From Aquabacter sp965279295 (GTDB taxonomy: Bacteria > Pseudomonadota > Alphaproteobacteria > Rhizobiales > Xanthobacteraceae), in the NCBI GenBank assembly GCA_965279295.1, contig CBDIHQ010000016.1: a stretch of 64,000 bases of DNA, one strand, 5' to 3'. Position 1 is the stretch's first letter, and each line of letters begins with the position of its first letter. Shown here piece after piece: positions 1 through 7,775 of the stretch. The notes beneath the pieces are model-generated. The model was given only the letters and a program-made list of their open reading frames with translations, was not told the origin of the DNA and did no database searches. The translations under genes and the position numbers were made by a program.

Positions 1-1183
1 TCTCGCGGCTCGCGGTGCCGTTGCCGATGGCGACCAGCTCCACATTATGCTTGACGATCAAGGCGGCGAGGGTGGCCTGCGCGCCGTTGATGTCGTTGCG
101 GGGCTGGAACGGGTAGACGGTGGCGGTATCCAGCAGCTTGCCTGTGCTGTCGACCACGGCGACCTTCACGCCGGTGCGAATGCCGGGGTCGAGGCCCATG
201 GTGGCGCGGGAACCGGCCGGGGCGGCCAGCAGCAGATCCTTGAGATTGCGGGCGAACACGCGGATCGCCTCTTCCTCCGCGCGCTCCTGCAATTCCACCA
301 TCAGGTCGATGGAAAGGTTAAGAGAGAGACGCACGCGCCAGGCCCAGCGCACCACCTCCATGAGCCAGATATTGCCCGGTGCGCTGTCGGTGATTTCGAT
401 CGCGATCGCGATGATCCGCTCGACCGGCTTCACCGGGCTGGCATCGTTCGCATCCACCTCGATATCGACGGAAAGAATGTCCTCGTTGCGCCCGCGCAGC
501 ATGGCCAGCGCGCGGTGGCTTGGTGTGGTGGACCACCGCTCGAAATGGTCGAAATAATCGGAGAATTTGGCGCCAGCGTCCTGCTTGCCCTCATTGACCC
601 GCGAGCGGATCACGGCGCGTTCCTTCATATAGCTCCGCAGACGGCCCAGCAGATCGGCATTCTCGGTGAGGCCCTCGACCACGATGTCCCGCGCGCCTTC
701 CAGCGCCGCCTTCACGTCCAAGATCTCTGGCGAGATATAGGCGGATGCGAGGTCGGCGGGCACTTTGCGACGGTCAGCCAGGATTGCCTGCGCCAACGGA
801 CCGAGGCCACGTTCGCGGGCGATTTCCGCCTTGGTGCGCCGCTTCGGCTTGAAGGGGAGGTAGATGTCCTCAAGCTCCGCCTTCGTGGTCACTGCGGTGA
901 TCTTCGCTTCCAGTTCGGCGGTGAGCTTGTCCTGCGAGCGGATGGACTCCAGCACCGTCGCGCGCCGGGATTCCAGCGCCCTGAGATAGGCGAGGCGCTC
1001 CTCCAGGGTGCGAAGCTGGGTGTCGTCCAGCCCGCCGGTCGCTTCCTTGCGGTAGCGCGCGACGAACGGGACGCTGGCGCCTTCATCCAGAAGCGCGATA
1101 GCGGCGGAGACCTGTTCCGCGCGGGCGGCAATCTCGGACGCAATGGTGCGGGTGATGGAAGCGGCAGTGCGGGCGTCGGCCAT
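1..1183 (-). CDS. tex: Tex-family transcription accessory / S1 RNA-binding protein (5' part only)
   Basis: The first 394 codons of a Tex protein; the gene runs off the left edge of the window, so the helix-hairpin-helix and S1 domains are not seen. Tex is a cytoplasmic nucleic-acid-binding protein linked to transcription elongation and stress tolerance. The visible part holds the helical N-terminal Tex region, with the family motif VPFVARYRKEATGGLDD near residues 38-54, and the start of the YqgF-like nuclease-fold domain (GLDPGIRTGVKVAVVD, near residue 350). The ATG at 1183 begins MADARTAASITRTIASE, as usual for the family. Upstream lies a palindromic repeat shared with the converging GntR gene. 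The family call is secure; completeness cannot be judged. Confidence 0.93.
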   Translation of the reverse strand, partial: MADARTAASITRTIASEIAARAEQVSAAIALLDEGASVPFVARYRKEATGGLDDTQLRTLEERLAYLRALESRRATVLESIRSQDKLTAELEAKITAVTTKAELEDIYLPFKPKRRTKAEIARERGLGPLAQAILADRRKVPADLASAYISPEILDVKAALEGARDIVVEGLTENADLLGRLRSYMKERAVIRSRVNEGKQDAGAKFSDYFDHFERWSTTPSHRALAMLRGRNEDILSVDIEVDANDASPVKPVERIIAIAIEITDSAPGNIWLMEVVRWAWRVRLSLNLSIDLMVELQERAEEEAIRVFARNLKDLLLAAPAGSRATMGLDPGIRTGVKVAVVDSTGKLLDTATVYPFQPRNDINGAQATLAALIVKHNVELVAIGNGTASRE

Positions 1184-1269
1184 TCGGGTCTCGCAGTTCG
1201 GAACGGGCGGGGACCATATGCCTGCCGCTCGCGGCTGCCAACATGCACCGCCGTGTCAGGCGCCATTCG

Positions 1270-1390
1270 CTCCCTCTCCCGCTTGCGGGGGAGGGGTGGG
1301 GAAGGGGCTTGAGCCTAAGGGAAGTGCTTCAGCCCCGCCGCTTCTCACCACTTCCCCCTCCCTAGCCCTCCCCCGCAAGCGGGAGAGGGG
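1270..1390. repeat. Intergenic palindromic repeat, family A (copy 1)
   Basis: Two inverted arms: the left arm (1270-1311) carries CCCTCTCCCGCTTGCGGGGG and the right arm (1350-1390) carries its near-complement, separated by about 38 bases. The same arms recur at 62352-62472, and shorter or variant arms occur in 18720-19000. The right arm overlaps the 3' end of the GntR regulator gene and supplies its last residues and stop codon. It lies between the tex start and the gntR end. It is a dispersed intergenic element of REP/mini-element type that can fold into a long hairpin. No coding capacity. Confidence 0.85.
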
Positions 1391-2114
1391 ATGAGGCTGT
1401 GAGGGGATATGAGGCGGTGCCGAAAATCGCCCGTAGGTCGGGCGCGGTGCCGGGGTCGGAATGAAGGTTTAGGCGCTGCTCGACGTGCATGAAATGGTGG
1501 CGCGACAGGTCGATGGCGCGGGCGACATCGCGGGCACGCAGCGCCTCGACGATGGCGCCATGCTCATCAACCCCGCAGATGGATTGCGAGGCGGGTTCGT
1601 AGACCGAGACCATCACCGACGAGCGGCTCAGCAGGTCGCGCAGGAAGCGGGACAATTCTTCATTGTCGAGAGCATCCACCAGCAGCATGTGGAACGCCCC
1701 GGAGAGGCGCACCGAGGCCGCACGGTCGCCGCGCTCGGCGGCGGCGCGCTCCTCGCGCAGATGGGCGTCCAGGCGGGCCAGGATATCGTCGTTGAGGATC
1801 TGGCCGAGCCGCACCAGCACACCGGCTTCCAGCACCCGGTGAGCCTCATAGACGGCCTTGATCTCGTCGACCGAGGGCCGCGCCACGCGGGCACCGCGAT
1901 TGGGGATGATCTCGATACGCCGTTCGGCACCCAGCCGTTGCAGGACCTTGCGCACCCGCTCGCGGGAGACGCCGAAGCTCTCGGCGAGCTTGTGCTCGGC
2001 CAGCTTGGTGCCGGCCTTCAGGCGTCCCTCCATGATGGCGCGGGTGATCGCCTGATGGATCAGCTCGTCGGCCTCCGGGTCTGCCTTGCTCGGCTTGGTC
2101 CGCTTCTCAGTCAT
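1362..2114 (-). CDS. GntR-family (FCD subfamily) transcriptional regulator
   Basis: 250-aa DNA-binding regulator: an N-terminal winged helix-turn-helix of GntR type (about residues 15-85, including KLAEHKLAESFGVSRERVRKVL) followed by an all-helical FCD ligand/metal-binding domain (about 90-220). FCD regulators usually repress catabolic or transport operons and are released by a small carboxylate ligand. It is divergent from the ABC operon starting at 2312, and the space between holds two perfect AATGTGCACATT palindromes plus a near copy, which are likely its operators. The C-terminal residues SSPLPLAGEG and the TAG stop are encoded by a dispersed palindromic repeat, so the natural C-terminus was probably replaced by insertion of that element. 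The ligand is unknown. Confidence 0.9.
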   Translation of the reverse strand: MTEKRTKPSKADPEADELIHQAITRAIMEGRLKAGTKLAEHKLAESFGVSRERVRKVLQRLGAERRIEIIPNRGARVARPSVDEIKAVYEAHRVLEAGVLVRLGQILNDDILARLDAHLREERAAAERGDRAASVRLSGAFHMLLVDALDNEELSRFLRDLLSRSSVMVSVYEPASQSICGVDEHGAIVEALRARDVARAIDLSRHHFMHVEQRLNLHSDPGTAPDLRAIFGTASYPLTASSPLPLAGEG

Positions 2115-2136
2115 GCCTCATCCGTATCAGCGCCCT

Positions 2137-2174
2137 AAAAATGTGCACATTACCTATTTAAAAATGTGCACATT
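2137..2174. promoter_or_regulatory. Tandem palindromic operators (GntR/FCD type)
   Basis: Two copies of AATGTGCACATT at 2140-2151 and 2163-2174, each inside the longer match AAAAATGTGCACATT. Their centres are 23 bp apart, about two helical turns, so bound dimers could sit on one DNA face. They lie 26-60 bp upstream of the gntR start and before the plus-strand ABC operon. GntR/FCD proteins typically bind TGTNNACA-like palindromes. Assignment to the adjacent regulator is inference from position. Confidence 0.7.
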
Positions 2175-2242
2175 TATTTCCGACGTCGACAGTCCTTTGG
2201 GGTCGCGTGACCCAAGGGCTTCATATAGCACAGCTTTCCAGG

Positions 2243-2254
2243 AATGTGCACAAT
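2243..2254. promoter_or_regulatory. Third GntR-type operator (imperfect)
   Basis: AATGTGCACAAT, one mismatch from the two perfect upstream copies, 58 bp before the start of the substrate-binding protein gene. Its position near the expected transcript start of the plus-strand operon fits repression by roadblock or looping with the 2140-2174 pair. Confidence 0.55.
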
Positions 2255-2311
2255 TGGCCCAACTCTTGCGAAGACCAAGGCATCCTCTCCCGCCTATCGA
2301 AAGGGAAGCAG

Positions 2312-3352
2312 ATGGTCACGCACATATCCCGCCGTTCCGCATTGAAGCTGGGGGCCGGCGCCCTCGTTGGCAGCATTGCAATGCCCGCAATCTCCCGCGC
2401 CGCCGCGAAGGAAATCGTCATCGGCGGCCCGGCCGGTGCCGCGAAATATTTCAACGCGGACGTCTTTCCGCTGATCGAGAAGAAGCTCGACATTAAGGTG
2501 CTCTACGAGGGCACCAACTCGCTGACCAATTTGCAGAAGATGCAGGCCGACAAGGCCAGCCCGAAAATGTCCGTGGTGGTCATGGACGATCCGGTGATGC
2601 TGCCGGCGGCGGCGGACGGGCTGATCGTGCCCATGGCCAGCGCCTCGGTTCCGAACCTCGCGAAGCTGGTGCCCGGTTCGATCCATCAGGACGGCATGTG
2701 GGCGAACTACCAGCGGCCCTGGGCCGGCATCGCCTATTCCACCAAGCGCATGCCCACCGCCCCCGCCGCCTGGGCAACGCTCTGGGACCCGAAATACAGC
2801 CAGAAGGTCATCGTGCCTTCGCTTCAGAACACCGAAGGTTTCTGGGTTCTTCTGGCCGCCGCGCATCTTGAGACCGGGAAGCCCTACAAGGAGGCGCAGT
2901 ACGACATCGATGCCGCCTTCAAGAAGCTTAAGAGCCTTAAGCCGAACCTGCTGAACGTCTATACCAACGCGCCGCAGGCCATCAATCTGCTGGAGCAGGG
3001 AGAGGCCTATATGATCGGCGGTCAGTTCTCCGCCTATACACTGATCCGCAAGGCGGACGGCTCCCCGGTAAATCTGGCCATTCCCGCCGACGGTGGGTTC
3101 GCCATGCCATCCGGCATCGCCAAGGTGAAGGGTGGCCCGGCGGGCGATCTCAGCGAGGCGGTCATCAACGCTTTCCTCTCGCCCGAGGTGCAGTCCGTGC
3201 TCGCCGCCAAGGCGTTCGTGGCGCCGACCAACACCACCGTCCCGACCCCCGCTGGCTTCCCCGACGCCGCCTCCCTGTTCGCGCCCGACTGGGCGTTCGT
3301 CGCCAAGGAACGCGCCGGCTGGGTGGACCGCTGGATCAAGGAGATGTCATGA
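2312..3352 (+). CDS. ABC transporter substrate-binding protein, polyamine/PotD-like (family 1)
   Basis: 346-aa periplasmic solute-binding protein. The ATG at 2312 follows an AAAGGGAA ribosome site and gives a Tat-type signal peptide: THISRRSALKLGAG with twin Arg at residues 7-8, a hydrophobic stretch, and an AxA cleavage site (SRAAA) near residue 27. An upstream in-frame start would place 35 unlikely residues before this signal. The mature protein has the type-II periplasmic-binding fold of the PotD/AfuA group. It is first in a six-gene operon; its stop overlaps the ATPase start (ATGA). It should deliver ligand to the permeases encoded downstream. The ligand is unknown; polyamine-like or small N-compounds are suggested by family and by the hydrolase genes that follow. 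Confidence 0.88.
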   Translation: MVTHISRRSALKLGAGALVGSIAMPAISRAAAKEIVIGGPAGAAKYFNADVFPLIEKKLDIKVLYEGTNSLTNLQKMQADKASPKMSVVVMDDPVMLPAAADGLIVPMASASVPNLAKLVPGSIHQDGMWANYQRPWAGIAYSTKRMPTAPAAWATLWDPKYSQKVIVPSLQNTEGFWVLLAAAHLETGKPYKEAQYDIDAAFKKLKSLKPNLLNVYTNAPQAINLLEQGEAYMIGGQFSAYTLIRKADGSPVNLAIPADGGFAMPSGIAKVKGGPAGDLSEAVINAFLSPEVQSVLAAKAFVAPTNTTVPTPAGFPDAASLFAPDWAFVAKERAGWVDRWIKEMS

Positions 3353-4425
3353 CCGACGCAGCCCCCCATCTGGTCGTCAAACAGGCTTCCAAGCGATATG
3401 GCGCCACCACGGTGCTCGACCGGGTGGACCTTGCCATCGGCCGTGGGGAGCTGGTGACGCTTCTCGGGCCCTCGGGCTGCGGCAAGACCACCTTGCTGCG
3501 GCTCGTCGCCGGCCTCGCAATGCCCGACGGCGGCTCGATCGAGATCGCCGGACGGGATGTGACCCGCACGCCGCCGCACAAGCGCAACGTAGGCGTGGTG
3601 TTCCAGAGCTACGCCCTGTTCCCGCACCTGACGGTCGCCGGCAACGTGGCCTTCGGGCTCAATGTGCGCCGCCGCCCCAAGGCGGAGGTGCAGGCGGCGG
3701 TGTTCCGGGCTCTGGCGCTGGTGCATCTCGACCATCTCGCCGCGCGCCCCATCTCGGCGCTCTCGGGCGGCCAGCAGCAGCGGGTCGCCCTGGCGCGTGC
3801 CATCGCGGTGCAGCCGGACGTGCTGCTGTTCGACGAGGCGCTCTCCGCGCTTGACCGCAAGCTGCGGGAAGAGATGCAGGTTGAGATGCGGCGTATCCTG
3901 CGGGACATCGGCGCCACCGCCATCTTCGTCACCCACGACCAGGACGAGGCGCTCACCATGTCCGACCGCGTCGCGGTGATGAACGGCGGGAGGATCGAGC
4001 AACTGGCGGAACCGCGCACCGTCTACGCGCGCCCCGCGAGCCTGTTCACGCTCAACTTCGTCGGCCTGTCCTCGCGTGTAGCAGGCACGGTCGTCGGCTC
4101 ACATGACGGCGTGGTGGAGGTGGACACCAAGCTCGGGCGGCTTTCGGCGATGGGCAATTTCCTCGCCGGCTCTCCGGTCATCGTCGCCACCCGTCCCGAG
4201 CATGTGCGCCCGGTCTCGGAGGGCGAGGGCAATGTCGCCACGGGTCGTGTGCAATCGGTGGTGTTCCAGGGCTCCCGCAGCCTCGTATCCGTCACCACGG
4301 AGGCCGGCCCGTTGCTCGCCGAGTTCGCGGGACAGGACGCCGCCAATCTGGTGCCGGACGCACCCATAAGCCTCGGCTGGCCGGTGGCTGAAACCCTGGC
4401 CTTTCCGGCACCGGAGGCGGCATGA
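3349..4425 (+). CDS. ABC transporter ATP-binding protein, PotA-like
   Basis: 358-aa cytoplasmic ATPase that energises the importer encoded by its neighbours. Walker A GPSGCGKTT at residues 40-48, Q-loop in VVFQSYALFPHLTV, signature LSGGQQQRVALARAI, Walker B VLLFDEALSALD, and switch His in VTHDQDEAL. The C-terminal third (about 240-358) is a TOBE-type regulatory domain, as in PotA/UgpC/FbpC. The usual DEP after Walker B is DEA here, a tolerated variant. ATGA overlaps at both ends (3349 and 4422) indicate translational coupling. Confidence 0.92.
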   Translation: MTDAAPHLVVKQASKRYGATTVLDRVDLAIGRGELVTLLGPSGCGKTTLLRLVAGLAMPDGGSIEIAGRDVTRTPPHKRNVGVVFQSYALFPHLTVAGNVAFGLNVRRRPKAEVQAAVFRALALVHLDHLAARPISALSGGQQQRVALARAIAVQPDVLLFDEALSALDRKLREEMQVEMRRILRDIGATAIFVTHDQDEALTMSDRVAVMNGGRIEQLAEPRTVYARPASLFTLNFVGLSSRVAGTVVGSHDGVVEVDTKLGRLSAMGNFLAGSPVIVATRPEHVRPVSEGEGNVATGRVQSVVFQGSRSLVSVTTEAGPLLAEFAGQDAANLVPDAPISLGWPVAETLAFPAPEAA

Positions 4426-5294
4426 GCGACGCAGCCATTCCCGTCCCCGTGCAGCCCAAGAGCTTCGACCGGGAAAAACTTCTGGCTTGGGCGCTCGCCG
4501 CGCCCGCGCTGCTGATCCTCATCGGCCTGTTCGCGCTGCCGCTGGCGAAACTGCTGGCGGCCAGCGTCGCGGCGCCGGACGGCAGCTTCACGCTCGCCGA
4601 ATACGGCAAGCTTCTGGGGACGAGCTATTATCTTGGCGTCGTCTGGAATTCCCTGCGCCTTGCGCTCATCACCACGTTGATCGCGCTGGCCATCGGCTAT
4701 CCCGCATCCTTCGCATTGGCGCGGGCACGGGGCGGGGTGCGCAGCACGCTGCTGGCGTGCCTGTTCCTGCCGCTGGCGGCGAGCGTGATCGTCAAGGCGT
4801 TCGCCTGGACCATCCTGCTCCGTAGCGACGGGCTCGTGAACACCGTTCTGATTGCCCTGCACATCATCGACGATCCGATCCGCATGATCTTCACCGAGAC
4901 CGCGCTGATCGTCGGCTCGGTCAACATCTTCCTGCCGTTCATGATCCTGCCGATCTACACGGTGGTGACGCAGCTGGACACCCGCCTTTCCGATGCCGCC
5001 GCGACCCTTGGCGCATCGCCTGTCGAGGCGTTCGTGCGGGTGGTGTTTCCGCTCACGCTTCCCGGCATCATCGCCGGTGTCGCTTTGGTATTCTCGCTCT
5101 CGGTGTCGGCCTATGTGGTGCCCACGCTGCTGATCGGGGAGCGTTATCCCACCCTCTCCACAACCATCGCCAAGGCCTATCTGCTGGCGCGCCAGCCGGC
5201 GTTCGGCGCGGCGGCCGGCGTGGTGCTCCTCGCCATCGCGGTGGCGGTGGTCACCATCAGCACGCGGCTCGGACGCGGGGAGGCACGCAAATGA
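4422..5294 (+). CDS. ABC transporter permease, PotB-like
   Basis: 290-aa inner-membrane permease of the spermidine/putrescine (PotB/HisM) superfamily with about six membrane segments, the first near residues 22-42. The EAA loop that docks on the ATPase is visible as DAAATLGASPVEAFVRVVFP near residues 190-209. It forms a heterodimer with the permease encoded immediately downstream. Starts and ends in 4-bp overlaps with neighbours. Confidence 0.9.
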   Translation: MSDAAIPVPVQPKSFDREKLLAWALAAPALLILIGLFALPLAKLLAASVAAPDGSFTLAEYGKLLGTSYYLGVVWNSLRLALITTLIALAIGYPASFALARARGGVRSTLLACLFLPLAASVIVKAFAWTILLRSDGLVNTVLIALHIIDDPIRMIFTETALIVGSVNIFLPFMILPIYTVVTQLDTRLSDAAATLGASPVEAFVRVVFPLTLPGIIAGVALVFSLSVSAYVVPTLLIGERYPTLSTTIAKAYLLARQPAFGAAAGVVLLAIAVAVVTISTRLGRGEARK

Positions 5295-6091
5295 GCGCGC
5301 GCATCGCAATCATCTTCGCATGGGCCGCGGCGCTGGGGGCGGCGCTGTTCCTGCTGGCGCCGCTGCTGGTCATCGCTGCCGCATCGTTCTCGCCGACGCC
5401 GGTGTTCGACCTGCCGGTGGATGGCGCCTCGCTGCGCTGGTACAGCCGGATCGCGTCGCTCGACGGCTTCTGGCCGTCGCTGTTCCTGTCGCTTCAGATC
5501 GCCGGTCTTTCCACCGCGCTGGCGCTGGTGCTGGGGACGCTCTCGGCGATCGCCATCACCAAGGGCAAGCTGCCGTTCGCCGAGACCATCGGCACCTTCC
5601 TGGTGTCGCCGCTCATGATGCCGGGCCTCGTACTCGGCATCGCGCTGTTACAATATTTCCGTTCCATCGGCTTTGCCGCCACCTGGAGCGCGCTGCTGCT
5701 GGCGCATCTGGTGATCACGCTGCCCTATGTGGCCCGCACCATGGTCGCGGGTCTCGCGCGCTTCGACTTCACCTTGGTTGAGGCCGCCCGGACGCTGGGC
5801 TGCACCTATCCCGGCGCGATCCTGAAAGCCATGGTCCCGGCCCTGGCGCCCTCCTTCCTCACCGCGGGATTGTTCAGCTTTCTCGCCTCCTTCGACAATT
5901 ATCCCGTGTCGATCTTCCTGACCGACGTGCGGACCAAGACGCTGCCAATCAAGATGCTGCAATATATTGAGGAAGCGCCCGATCCCACGATCGCCGCGCT
6001 ATCGACGCTGATCCTCGGCGCCACCGTTATCCTGCTGATCGCCAGCGACCGCATGGTCGGCCTGCACCGCATGGCGGGGACCGGAGAATGA
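5291..6091 (+). CDS. ABC transporter permease, PotC-like
   Basis: 266-aa inner-membrane partner of the preceding permease. An N-terminal membrane segment (residues 5-28) and about five more are visible. The EAA motif reads EAARTLGCTYPGAILKAMVP, near residues 162-181. PotC-type subunits pair with PotB-type ones to form the translocation channel. Overlaps the next gene by ATGA, tying transport directly to the downstream hydrolase. Confidence 0.9.
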   Translation: MSARIAIIFAWAAALGAALFLLAPLLVIAAASFSPTPVFDLPVDGASLRWYSRIASLDGFWPSLFLSLQIAGLSTALALVLGTLSAIAITKGKLPFAETIGTFLVSPLMMPGLVLGIALLQYFRSIGFAATWSALLLAHLVITLPYVARTMVAGLARFDFTLVEAARTLGCTYPGAILKAMVPALAPSFLTAGLFSFLASFDNYPVSIFLTDVRTKTLPIKMLQYIEEAPDPTIAALSTLILGATVILLIASDRMVGLHRMAGTGE

Positions 6092-7011
6092 AGACCGCGC
6101 CATTTCCGGGTCTGCCGGCCTCCACCCGTGATCTCGTCGGCTATGCCGGCGCGCCGCCCCAGGCCAATTGGCCCGGACGCGCCAAGGTCGCCGTCTCCTT
6201 CGTGGTGAATTTCGAGGAAGGGGCGGAGTTTTCCGTCTCTGAGGGGGATGCCCGCAACGAGGGCATATACGAGGTGGACCACAAGCTCGACGGCCCCGAC
6301 CCCTGCATCGAGAGCCATTTCGAGTATGCCACCCGTGCCGCCTGGTGGCGCATCATGGACCTGCTCGACACCCACGGCGTGAAGGTCACGGTGAGCGCCT
6401 GCGGGCGTGCCGTGGAACGCTCGCCGGATCTGGCGCGGGATGCCATCGCGCGCGGCCACGAACTCTCCGCCCATGGCTGGCGGTGGGAGAGCCATGCTGG
6501 CATGGACGAAGCCACCGAGCGGGCCAAGATCGCCCGCACCGTCCAGGCCATCACCCGCGCCACCGGCCACCGTCCGGTGGGATGGCACACCCGCTCGGCC
6601 TCATCCGCCAACACCCGGCGCCTGCTGGTGGAGGAGGGCGGCTTTGTCTACGACAGCGATGCCTATAACGATGATCTGCCTTACTTCGTGCCCGTCTCGG
6701 GGCGGCGGCATCTTGTGCTGCCTTATGCCTTCGACACCAACGACATGCATTTCCAGCATACCCAGCGGTTCCGGGGGGCGGACTTCGCCGACTATGTGAT
6801 CGACGCGTTTGATTGGCTGGCGCGCGAGGGCGAACAGGTGCCGAAAATGATGTCGGTGGGGCTGCATTTGCGGATGATCGGCCGTCCCGGCCGCATGGGC
6901 GCGCTGGATCGCATCCTGGCGCACATCACAGGCGCGGGCTGCGCCTGGATCGCTCCGCGCGCCGATATCGCCCGCCACTGGATTAAGACGTTTCCGGACG
7001 GTGCCGCGTGA
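6088..7011 (+). CDS. Polysaccharide deacetylase-family protein, PuuE/allantoinase-like
   Basis: 307-aa cytosolic NodB-fold hydrolase with no signal peptide. The N-terminus (STRDLVGYAGAPPQANWPGRAKVAVSFVVNFEEG) is the pattern of the PuuE subgroup, which contains metal-independent allantoinases and uncharacterised amide hydrolases rather than cell-wall deacetylases. The HGWRWESHAGM segment near residue 130 supplies conserved His residues. Encoded in the same operon as a polyamine-type importer and a hydantoin-racemase homologue, so the likely role is hydrolysis of an imported cyclic or acyl amide. The exact substrate cannot be read from sequence. Confidence 0.82.
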   Translation: MKTAPFPGLPASTRDLVGYAGAPPQANWPGRAKVAVSFVVNFEEGAEFSVSEGDARNEGIYEVDHKLDGPDPCIESHFEYATRAAWWRIMDLLDTHGVKVTVSACGRAVERSPDLARDAIARGHELSAHGWRWESHAGMDEATERAKIARTVQAITRATGHRPVGWHTRSASSANTRRLLVEEGGFVYDSDAYNDDLPYFVPVSGRRHLVLPYAFDTNDMHFQHTQRFRGADFADYVIDAFDWLAREGEQVPKMMSVGLHLRMIGRPGRMGALDRILAHITGAGCAWIAPRADIARHWIKTFPDGAA

Positions 7012-7772
7012 CGCAAAGGGACGCGGGCCGGCGCATTCTCATCGTCAATCCCAACACGTCGGACCACATCACCCGCTTGATGGTGGCGGAAGGCGTCCGC
7101 ATGGCGCCGGCCGGTGTGGAGGTGGTGGGAGCAACGGCGCCGTTCGGCGCGCCCTCGCTCGAATGCCTGGCGGAACTCACCGTGGCAGGGCATGCGGTGC
7201 TCACGGTGCTGGCCGATCACCTCGATTGTGGTGCTGCCATCATCGGCGCGTTCGGCGATCCCGGTCTCGCGGCGGCGGTGGACATCATGCCCATGCCGGT
7301 GTTCGGCATCGGGCGGTGCGGGCTGCTTGCGGCCGCCGATGGGGCGCGCCGCCGCTTCTCAATCGTCACGCTGGGCCCCCATATGCGCGCTAGCCTGGAA
7401 CGGGCGGCGCAAGATGCCGGGGTGGGCGAAGCGCTTGCTAATATTGCCTTTCTCTCCGCGAGCGTGCTGGAATTGGCACGCGACCCGGCCGGGTTTCACG
7501 CGCAGATGCTGGCCCTGGCGCGGGACTGTGTATCCGGGCATGGCGCCCAGGCGGTGCTGTTCGCGGGAGCGCCGTTTTCCGGCATCGGGAACGCGGGCTT
7601 GGCGGGGCTGGATGTGCCGGTGTTCGACGGGCTGTCCAGCGCCATGTCGGCGGCGCTCTCAGTCCCCGTGCGGGCGCGCGCGAGCGGAGAAATCGTGAGC
7701 GGCGGCAAGGCGATGGTGGGGATTTCGGAGGCTCTCGCGCGGCTGATTACGGCGCGTCTCAAGCGGGGCTGA
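7008..7772 (+). CDS. Asp/Glu/hydantoin racemase-family protein lacking both catalytic cysteines
   Basis: 254-aa protein with a GTG start overlapping the upstream stop (GTGA). The N-terminus ILIVNPNTSDHIT is diagnostic of the hydantoin-racemase branch, as are FSIVTLG and the IPVIDG-like VPVFDGL. The two acid/base cysteines of the family are absent. The IACFxDPGL-type motif reads IGAFGDPGL, with Ala81 at the Cys position. The second motif, normally LGCAG, reads FAGAP, with Gly187 at the Cys position. The reading frame is intact, so this is unlikely to be decay. The protein may be a non-racemising lyase, decarboxylase-like or binding member of the superfamily. Last gene of the operon that starts at 2312. 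Confidence 0.85.
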   Translation: MTQRDAGRRILIVNPNTSDHITRLMVAEGVRMAPAGVEVVGATAPFGAPSLECLAELTVAGHAVLTVLADHLDCGAAIIGAFGDPGLAAAVDIMPMPVFGIGRCGLLAAADGARRRFSIVTLGPHMRASLERAAQDAGVGEALANIAFLSASVLELARDPAGFHAQMLALARDCVSGHGAQAVLFAGAPFSGIGNAGLAGLDVPVFDGLSSAMSAALSVPVRARASGEIVSGGKAMVGISEALARLITARLKRG

Positions 7773-7775
7773 ACG

